Shown here: positions 56,267-64,000 of the stretch, piece by piece
How positions within the stretch are numbered: the stretch's first letter is position 1
Layout: every line of letters begins with the position of its first letter
The notes under the pieces: model-generated
Told to the model about the DNA's origin: nothing
Seen by the model: only the letters and a program-made list of their open reading frames with translations
Databases searched by the model: none
NCBI GenBank assembly: GCA_030998225.1
Contig: JAPYXD010000704.1
Location: 8,804,001-8,868,000 of the forward strand
Source: Diplolepis rosae
Lineage: Eukaryota > Arthropoda > Insecta > Hymenoptera > Diplolepididae
Length of the DNA: 64,000 nt
Reading direction: 5' to 3'
Position numbers and translations under genes: made by a program

Positions 56267-56985
56267 GCACCCGAAACCCTTACAACCGATCAGGGGAGCC
56301 AATTCGAGCCTCGCCTGTTCTCCGCGCTGTTCAATCTCACCGGCTATCACAGAATCCGCACCACTGCGTATCACCCTGCCTCCAACGGCATGGTGGAAAG
56401 ATGGCACAGGTGCTTAAAAGCAGTCCTAATGTGCCACGCGAACCCTCAGTGGTCTCGTACTTTGTTCACTGTCCTCTTGGGACGACACTCAAGCGTGATG
56501 GATTCTGGATCCTCCCTCGCCGAGTTCGTCTATGGAACAACGCTCCGGATTCCTGGTGAGTTCGTTCTCCTCGACTACGAATCCGCCGATCCACAGATCT
56601 TCGTAGAAGAATTTCGCGAGCACATGAGGCAGGTCAAGCCTGTTCCTGTTGGCCACCATTGTAAAAGACGCGTGTTTGTACATAGGGATCTCGCGTCATG
56701 TACCCATGTTTTCTTGCGCATGCCGGTAAGCAAAAGGTCGCTCGAGCAACCGTACACCGGCCCCAGAAGGTCTGAGATCGCATCTTAGATCGCGTTTTTA
56801 AAATTAATGTTAACGAAGTTCCCCGCAACGTATCCGTTGAAAATATTAAGCCTGCCTATTTTGTATCTGAGAACGTTTTTGGTAATCCTTCCTCTTCCTC
56901 CCATGTTAGCAGCCGAGAAACGACTCCTGCATTAAAAACTTATTCCAGAAAATCAGTCCGTTTCGCTCCCGGTACCAAAGAATAG
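56267..56985 (+). pseudogene. Gypsy integrase C-terminal fragment
   Basis: It starts at APETLTTDQGSQFE, then NGMVERWHR, RIPGEFVLLD, FREHMRQVKPVP and a TGP module, and after a frame change near 56765 the tail VENIKPAYFVSEN to a stop at 56985. It is clearly related to the pol at 12.7-13.4 kb but independent of it. A frame change also lies near the beginning. No LTR was found nearby on this strand. Confidence 0.88.
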
Positions 56986-56989
56986 CTCT

Positions 56990-59345
56990 CGCTAATCATT
57001 ATTTGATCTCGCCACCGTCTTATTTGTATTGTAACTAGTTTTAAGTTTACCGTGTTAAGGCATCCACGAGTCGAGTATATGATGTATTTCCAGTTTTTAT
57101 CGCTTGAAAATAAAATTATTGTACAACCTTCCTCGATGTCCGCTTTATTACACGAGTGTCACATACTACTTTTTATAAAAAATGCAGAAAAAGTCCAATT
57201 GGAGTCAAGCCTCGAACTCATTTTTATATTTTCACGTCAATACAAATAACTGAGCACGACTATAGTTTATTTACGCATGCGCAGTACTTTTTTCCTTATA
57301 CATTACTAAAAAGTGTCACTTTTAGCATACTTTTCAGTATGAAAAAGAGGACTTTTTTTTCATGTGTTATAAAAATGTTTTTTTCACCCTTTTTATTCAT
57401 AGTTATATAAATAAATATAATGTAATAAATAAATTGTTATATGTGGCGTGGTACGAAGAAACCACCCTAGCAACCCCTCAAGAAATATTGAAAAAAACGC
57501 AGGAAAAGAAATAGTACATTGTTAGCCAAGTAGGGTATCTAGGAGATTTCGAACGAGCATGAAGTTGCCGCTTGAGCGAAGAGAGCGCGATAATCATGCG
57601 ATCTGGGAATCGACTAGTCCTCGACTCGGTTAATAATTTACTATTTTCGTTTCGGAACCTTGCGCAAAACAGCAAAAATTATCGGCTCCACGATCGATTG
57701 ATGCAACCATTTCATTAAAAAGTGCGTGGCATTTCTCTCAAGCAGAGCAAGGTAAACTAATAACTGAGGTTGGAACTCGAATATTTCCATACTTTTCCGT
57801 CACTAGTATGAAAAAGTAAGTTTTATCACGCAGACTCATCATTAATCGTGAAATCGATCATTTTATGCTCAATTATCTTTTAATGCTAAGACTTAATGAA
57901 CAAAAAAATCTTGACCAGTCGTAGTAAAATAATTTCTTTCTCAATGTGAGAAATATCAACATTGAAGCTTCGTTTAAAAAATTGTTTGTGACAAACATAT
58001 ATAATTTTTTAATCAATATTGTTGGCTAGGTATCACAACTCAGCTTATCTCTACAAAAATTGATGAAAAAATCATTTTTTTCTAACATGAAACGGCAGAT
58101 TGCGACATTTTTTTATAGAAAATGTTATTAACAATCACACAAATGGTTATTTAGTGTCTCATATCTAGTTTTATAATCACTGTTAGTTTATTGGCGAATA
58201 ATTTATCACAAAAAACGTCATTTCAACAATAATTAAAGTAAAAATAATTTTTTTGTAATAATAAACGGTCAATTAGGTTATTTTTAATATAAATTGTTAC
58301 TAACAATTTATATTATTCACGTTTGATTGACATTGAAGTTTAAAAATGCCTTTGAAAAGAATTATGAATCACTTCTGGTCCGTAAAAACTCTTGAGATGA
58401 GAATTTGTTTATAAAAAAATCTTAGCAACTAGTCAAACAAAAAAAATTTTCGACAGAAATACACGCAAGTAAGAATTTGTTTATAAAAATTGTTTATAAT
58501 AATTAACTTAAATATTAGTAGAATTATTTCTGTTCTATGAAAGGATTTGCAGTAATTCTGGCCAAGAGTGAGTTTATTTTAGCATTTTTTCTCAAGTTAA
58601 AAATTCACAATGCTGAAGTGGTGAATTTCGTCACTTTTTTTGTGTATGTATTGTTGCTCGGTAAAAAAATTTTTAAAATCGCAATCGAGAATTCCCTTGA
58701 GAATTTAATGCTGAGAATTTTTTAAAAACAATATTCAAAATCGGTTGAGAAATACGACCTGTAGCCGATTATGAACAGTAAATTCCTATTTCGGGCCATT
58801 GTGCAGGGCCCCAAAATTGCATTTCCCGCGTGAGTAGAAAATAGTATATTTCGTATCAAGTACGGAAAGACGTATTTTAACGAAAGAGTGAGTCGCAATG
58901 AGGGTCGAGGCGACACCAAGAAGCCGAGACTCGACGAAGGTGAACCGAGGTTCCTCATGTCGCCTCGGCCCTTGTCGCGACTCGCTCGTACGGTTAAATA
59001 CGTCCCGCATGTCCCAACGATTTTTTTGGTCGCTGTATACCGATAATTAGCCATGTCGATGTCATTTTGCTTGCGGAAAGTTGATTTTACCGCACTGGTG
59101 CGGTGAAATTTTAAGTTTGTTTTAATTTTCTGCACACTCGAAACTTCACCGTACTAGTGCCGAAAAATGACACACATATGGCCACTATTTTTGCCTGAAT
59201 CGCGGGAAAAAAATCCTCTTTATGAGGTACACACGAAAAATGCAGGAGTTACCAATAATTCCCGTGGGAATTATCGATTAGTCCCGCTTATGAGGGAACA
59301 ATTGCGTGATTTGCCTCAGCACCGTGATTTTTTTGTTATTTTTTG
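56990..59345. other. No gene; one GC-rich hairpin
   Basis: 58870-59000 contains partly self-complementary GC-rich sequence (GGTCGAGGCGACACC... / GTCGCCTCGGCCC, GAGTGAGTCGC / GCGACTCGCTC), apparently a fold-back remnant. The rest is AT-rich without supported frames. Confidence 0.45.
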
Positions 59346-59346
59346 C

Positions 59347-59597
59347 TGTAGGATTTCTTTATGGTATTTTTGGGAACCTACTTTCCCAAGTCAGCAGTTA
59401 ATAAAAGTCACTATCTTAACATCATATAAAAAACTTTATTAAATTAAACAATCTGTGACGAACCTAATCCGTCTTGTCGTCGGAACGACCGGCCGCCAAC
59501 TGTGTCTACATAAATGGCCGCCGCTGCGGCATGAACCAAAATACAAGAGTGGCGAGGAACTCGCCGAAACGTAGTGAGCCAATCGTCGTTCCCTATA
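59347..59597 (-). repeat. Minus-strand LTR related to the 8-15 kb Gypsy
   Basis: On the minus strand it starts TATAGGGAACGA, contains GCGGCCAT..., CGGTCGTTCC, AATAAAG and GACTTGGGAAAGTAGGTTCC, and ends near AAATCCTAC. This parallels 15110-15367 throughout although diverged. The adjoining polypurine tract (next entry) makes it a 3' LTR whose internal region is lost. Confidence 0.75.
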
Positions 59598-59609
59598 GTA
59601 CTCCCCTCT
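59598..59609 (-). other. Polypurine tract of the minus-strand LTR
   Basis: On the minus strand AGAGGGGAGTAC directly precedes TATAGGG, like 15098-15109. Confidence 0.7.
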
Positions 59610-59645
59610 GGGTGAGAGCGGTCGGTGAAACTAATTTAAAATATA

Positions 59646-60010
59646 TGTAAAGGAATAGTATTCCTTTCATTTAAATATTACCGCGCATCGCGCGATCGTC
59701 GAGTAGTCGCTGATATAGGGAACAACTAAGATTAAGAAGGAGAGAAAGAGATAGAAAGGAGAGACGAGGACATGTTGATAAGACAGATGAAAGATTTATA
59801 AAAACGTATTGATAAAATAATATCGAGCGTTAATAAGGAAGTGATAGATAATAAACTTCAAATGTCGTTTCTCTGTTTACAGGTAAGATTGTATATAGTA
59901 TAAATAATAGTGGTAATAGGGAGTGTAAAATTTAAAAAATATTTCCTTTGTTTACAGAGAAACAATTTCTAGTTTATTTTACTTTGAAAACCCTCATTAA
60001 AGAAAAATTG
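59646..60010 (+). repeat. 5' LTR of a short gag-only element
   Basis: It starts TGTAAAGGAATAG and is colinear with 61606-61975 (shared: CCGCGCATCGCGC, AGACGAGGACATGTTGATAAGAC, TTTCCTTTGTTTACAGAGAAAC). The 3' edge is uncertain because the second LTR is cut at 61975. Confidence 0.75.
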
Positions 60011-60460
60011 TCTTATGAAACAACATTTCTAGTCACAGAAAAAAAAGAGAAAATGGTAAAACTCCAATTCGAATTTGCTGCAATAGCAGGAAGTGATCGA
60101 AAAACAAACGTGATTGCCATAACCTCAATCACTTCGGAAGCGGAAAAATGTTAAACCTGAACCCGTATCACCACTGACCCGCACTCCTCTCAACGTCCAA
60201 ACAAAAGCACGATTAAAAAATTTTTTTTTGTTTTTTTGTTTCCAAGGACTCTAACAGTCGAATACCCAAAACACAAAAGACACAACCACATTTGGACAAA
60301 AACACCACCTCAAGAGAAAACAAATCGTGAGAAAAACAAACAAAAGAGGAGGAAAGAAAAAAGAAGGCAACCTTCCAAAACCCCTTCCTTCTCTTTCTTT
60401 CTTTCGTCCTCTTTTGTTTTTATTACCCACCACCATTTACATAAATAAAACTTAAATTAT

Positions 60461-60500
60461 CGCCGACGTTTCGGTGCTCTTCCAGCACCCTCTTCAGAGC
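60461..60500 (-). ncRNA. Hammerhead-ribozyme-like motif, Penelope type
   Basis: The minus strand reads CTGAAGA, a 6-bp stem GGTGCT/AGCACC with loop GGAAG, then GAAA and CGTCGG. This is the arrangement of the hammerhead core (CUGANGA, stem II, GAAA) seen in Penelope-like elements. The other helices are not complete, so cleavage activity is doubtful. It probably marks a Penelope-like fragment inserted in the leader of the gag-only element. Confidence 0.45.
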
Positions 60501-60763
60501 TGCAATACTACAAAAAAAAAGAAATTTTAATTATTTAAATAAAATTGTCTCCTATCACCCTCCATGGAGACGCAGACCCTCCTCCACGGAACGCCAACAA
60601 GAAACTGAAACAAGACCCCGAGCATCCCTCCATCCCAAGCACCTGAAAGACCCCAAGGGCCATTCAATAAACTCTAAATCGTTTCGCAGAATCTAGAAAC
60701 CTCAAGGATATTTACTAGTAATACCGTCATTAAAGATAAGTTATCATGCTGTCATAACATCCA

Positions 60764-61515
60764 TTGTACTTAACCAAATTAGTTAGAAAAATTTTATTTT
60801 TTTATCACTACCCACAAGATTTGATTGAAAAACTTATTAAAATTAGAATTCAACAAATTAAAAGTAGAAATAGTTTAAAAAGAAGACATCAAACCAGGAA
60901 AGTTTGGATAAAAGTAGAAGGAGCTCTGAAAGATACATATATAGATGAAGATGAAAACATACAATTTATGGATCAATATTTAGAAGGAATAGTTAAAGAA
61001 CAAGAAGTAGAAAACAAGGATGACCTAAGAAAAATCCTAGAAAAATTAGTTGAAGCAAGAGAAAAAAAAGGTCTACAGAGTCTAAAACACATCTCAGAAA
61101 AATTTATTTTAGAGAAATTTACAAGTAAAAATTTAAATGCAACACAATGAATGGGAACTTTTGAAAAAGAGTGTATACGATTCAACGTAACAACAGATGA
61201 AACAAAAATAGAAATTTTGAGATTATATTTAAGAAAATCCTGTTCGGATTGGTACAGCTCAATGGCAACAAAACTAACAACGAATTCTGAATGGAAAGAG
61301 TGGAATGAAAAATTCCTAGTAACATTTCAAAACAGAGGCTGGAACATGATTACATACGCATTTGCATTCAGATATAAGGAAGGGCTCTTAATTGATTATG
61401 CGATGAAAAAAGAATAAGACATAAACAAATCCATTGATCCAAAAACATTGATCGATCTCATTCCAACTGGTTTACCAAATACCGATTCAGATAGAAGAAG
61501 ACGAGACAGATGAAG
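60764..61515 (+). pseudogene. Retrotransposon gag, broken
   Basis: One frame has basic and coiled segments (60764-61150), an in-frame TGA (61148-61150) at a place where related Gags appear to have Trp, then FEKECIRFNVTTDETKIEIL, SCSDWYSS and the FRYKEGLLIDYAMKKE block (to 61417). After a TAA it continues INKSIDPKTLIDL...GLP in shifted phase. The pattern matches Gag of Gypsy-like elements common in insect genomes. The upstream start is unclear and no pol follows, so the element must have depended on a relative. Confidence 0.75.
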
Positions 61516-61595
61516 CAGAATATGAAGAAGACGCGTGCAAAAAAAATGAATAACTAAATAAAAGAAAAACGGAAAGTTGAGAATTTTCACCATGG

Positions 61596-61605
61596 GTGGG
61601 GGAGA
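61596..61605 (+). other. Polypurine tract of the gag-only element
   Basis: TGGGGGAGA-type purine run immediately before the TGTAAAG LTR start. Confidence 0.65.
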
Positions 61606-61979
61606 TGTAAAGAAATACTATTCCTTTCATTTAAATATTACCGCGCATCGCGCAATCGTAGAGTGGTCGCTGATACAGGGAACCACTAAGATTAAGAAGG
61701 AGAGAAAGAGATAGAAAAGAGAGACGAGGACATGTTGATAAGACAAATAAAAGATTTATAAAAACGTATTGATAAAATAATATAGAGCGTAAATAAGTAA
61801 GTGATAGATAATAAACTTTAAATGTCGTTTCTTTGTTTACAGGTAAGATTGTATACAGTATAAATAATAGTGGTAATAGGATGTGTAAAATAAAAAAAAT
61901 ATTTCCTTTGTTTACAGAGAAACAATTTCTAGGTTATTTTACTTTGAAAACCCTCAATAAAGAAAAATTGTCTTATATA
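61606..61979 (+). repeat. 3' LTR of the gag-only element, truncated
   Basis: It matches the 5' LTR until TTGTCTTAT, where the inverted-repeat element that follows begins. The missing end may lie beyond the window. Confidence 0.75.
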
Positions 61980-61984
61980 TACAG

Positions 61985-64000
61985 GGTGTCCCAGGACTCA
62001 AGGTACATATTGATATTTTTGAATTCCAAAAAAAAAATGGAATGAAAAATTCTGATACAAAAAATTTGTGAAGTGTATAATTACTGAGTAATTAGCAATT
62101 AAAATTGACCAATCATAAAAATGCGTTAGATAGACGACTGTTTATATGCTATCGCTGAGAGAGTGTGAGAATGCAAGTTCAGATCGTATAATTTCCCCTC
62201 TGTTTATTTTCGTAAGAGGTATTGATTCTTTGATGCAACTTCATACTTAAACGAGATTCAAAAATTAACAAGTATCTTTTTCGTAGCTTCCAAATTAAAA
62301 AACATTGCTTGATGAGTTAATTACCGTACTTAAAATATATGCGTTTTTGAATTCTGTACAATCCTCCTGAATTCTTGGAATTTTCGCAGAAATCTTTTGA
62401 GTTCTTTAGAAATCCCTTTAACATTTTTGAATTACCTTGAACACTTTTGGATACATCTAATTACTTACAATTTCAAGGTTTTTGAATGCTGTAAATTCCT
62501 CCGAATTGTACTAAATTTCTCGTAATTTTCATAATTCTTACTCAATGAGTCAAGATAGGTCGATGGCTCAGCTACCAGTGAATGAAGATGTACTCGTTAT
62601 TTGAATTCTGAATAGTTGTCACGAATTCAGTGGAATACCTTTCAACGCGTTTGAATTAATTTAAAAACGTCCAAATACTTTTTAAGCTATGAAAATATGC
62701 AATAAATTGTTGAAATTGAAAAATTTATAAATCCTACAAATTCTTTCGAATTTTGCTGAATTTGAGTAATTTCTTATAAAACTCTTTTTAATTTCTCATG
62801 ATTCCAGGAAATAAATAAATAATTGATTTGAACGGAAAAAACAGCTACTTCTAAAATGCTTTGCGAAGTTTTTAAGCTCAGGAATCAAACTGATATGGTC
62901 CCAGTTCGGAAAATTGCTACTAATTATTAGACACTGTTTACTAAAACTTCAGTGAAATTTTCAGAATTGCTAAACCAAACACTGAAATTTCACTAATAAT
63001 TAGTAGAAATTTTCACAAAAGTGAATTAGTGGCATCAGGCTGTTGTCTTCGCGTCTTAACGACAAGCAGACAAAAGAAGTAGTAGTAGACAGAAGTAATT
63101 TTTATTGATATATCCCGAGCAGGATTGAATAAAAATTTGGTAAAGAGAAGTGCTTCGTTTGAAAGCACGTTGACTTCTCTCTTTAAAAGTAATTTGTCTT
63201 GATTAATCTTCAATCCACTGATTGTTTTACAATACGAAAGAGTGTGTTGGTTGGTGCAAAATCGTGCGCGGCGAGAGACAGGAGTTGCTACTAAGCAGTG
63301 AAACAAATTCACGCCCGCTCTACTAGGACATTGAAAACAGAAACTCCTTTTTCATCAACTTCGTTGCCCTGGGAGTGGTAGAAATTAAAACAAAAACCAT
63401 TGGTAATGTACCTTAGTATCGTTTCATTTATTTGTTTTGATTTATAATTATAACTTGTACAGTCATTATAAACTTGTTGCTCAGTCAATATTAAATAAAT
63501 AAGTTTTCTAAAAAAATCAAAATTGCTAGTGTCTCGAATTTTTTTGTCTGTTCTTATGCCAAATTTAAGAATATGATAAATAAATATATTTAAAAGCTGG
63601 CATCACGGTGTTAAAGTGGTTTCTACAGAACTCGAGAGAATTCTGCGGAATACCAAGAATTCAGGAGGATTGTACAAAATTCAAAAACGCATACATTTTA
63701 AGCAAGATAATTAACTCATCAAAGCAATGTTTTTTAATTTGGTAGCTACGAAAAAGATACTTGTTAATTTATGAATCTCGTTTAAGTGTGAAGTTGCATC
63801 AAAGAATCAATACCTCTTACAAAAATAAACAGAGGGGAAATTATACGATCTGAACTTGCATTCTCACACTCTCTCAGCAATAGCATATGAAGAGTCGTCT
63901 ATCTAACGCATTTTTATGATTGGTCAATTTTAATTGCTAATTACTCAGTAATTATATACTTCACAAATTTTTTGTATTAGAATTTATCATTCCATTTTTT
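61985..64000. mobile_element. Large inverted-repeat element, runs off the window
   Basis: The left arm (about 62030-62400) is the reverse complement of 63635-64000 over about 360 bp (shared: AATTACTGAGTAATTAGC, AGTGTGAGAATGCAAGTTC, TTCAGGAGGATTGTAC). The left terminus appears to be CAGGGTGTCCCAGGA next to TATATA, a motif frequent at ends of Tc1/mariner-like elements. The ~1.2-kb centre has no transposase. A 99-codon frame at 63013-63312 (-) has no recognisable content. Confidence 0.7.

Noticed and set aside
58722..59135. 137-aa minus-strand ORF
   Set aside because: It covers a GC-rich fold-back block, has no recognisable domain, and overlaps another equally open frame.
60251..60448. Lys/Arg-rich and Phe/Leu-rich ORFs on opposite strands
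   Set aside because: Low-complexity purine/pyrimidine stretch with self-complementary parts.

Overview
The window is AT-rich animal DNA. Scattered host exons with GT-AG introns and the transposon content point to an insect. The style of an odorant-receptor exon and of one Gag fragment makes Hymenoptera my best guess, but the sequence does not prove it. Almost everything recognisable is a mobile element or a remnant of one. I see no intact host gene and no bacterial or organellar segment. Host traces are a broken odorant-receptor fragment (3198-3566, +), a gene fragment with two Cu/Zn-superoxide-dismutase-like exons (31684-32354, -), and an unidentified multi-exon gene (24735-25630, -).

Left third (1-30 kb): two TTAA-flanked miniature elements (1259-1543, 6124-6386) and a mariner with an internal deletion (4065-5209). 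A three-level nest spans 8215-16719: a mariner split by a Gypsy-type retrotransposon, which itself carries a 300-bp fold-back element in its 5' LTR and a 1.09-kb GC-rich inverted-repeat element in its 3' region. Next come a tRNA-derived SINE, a 1-kb piggyBac-like element (18598-19613), traces of two more LTR elements (primer-binding sites at 21615 and 23136), a 91-bp tandem array (25741-26367) and a second Gypsy remnant with PPT and LTR (26834-28690).

Centre (32.4-47.6 kb): the main feature is a 15.2-kb endogenous retrovirus of Gypsy/errantivirus type, with a 4-bp target duplication (AAAC) and LTRs of 2522 and 3293 bp. Each LTR holds a long array of ~64-bp units, every unit able to form a hairpin (about 18 units in one LTR, 30 in the other). 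Inside, in order, are a coiled-coil ORF; a basic, cysteine-containing ORF behind a splice acceptor; gag with six zinc-knuckle repeats; a canonical -1 frameshift signal; a pro-pol frame with TWO retropepsin domains in tandem; RT, RNase H and integrase; and an envelope-like glycoprotein directly behind a splice acceptor. The copy is defective (frameshifts and stops in gag and pol), although its LTRs look very similar. It lies antisense, about 60 bp from an exon of the superoxide-dismutase-like gene.

Right third (47.6-64 kb): two head-to-head mariner remnants, an 820-bp solo LTR with CAAA target duplication, a 2-kb TTAA-flanked element with palindromic ends and a second internal inverted repeat, further mariner and Gypsy fragments, a minus-strand LTR related to the Gypsy at 8-15 kb, a short LTR element carrying only gag (59646-61979), a Penelope-like hammerhead motif, and a long inverted-repeat element running off the window end.
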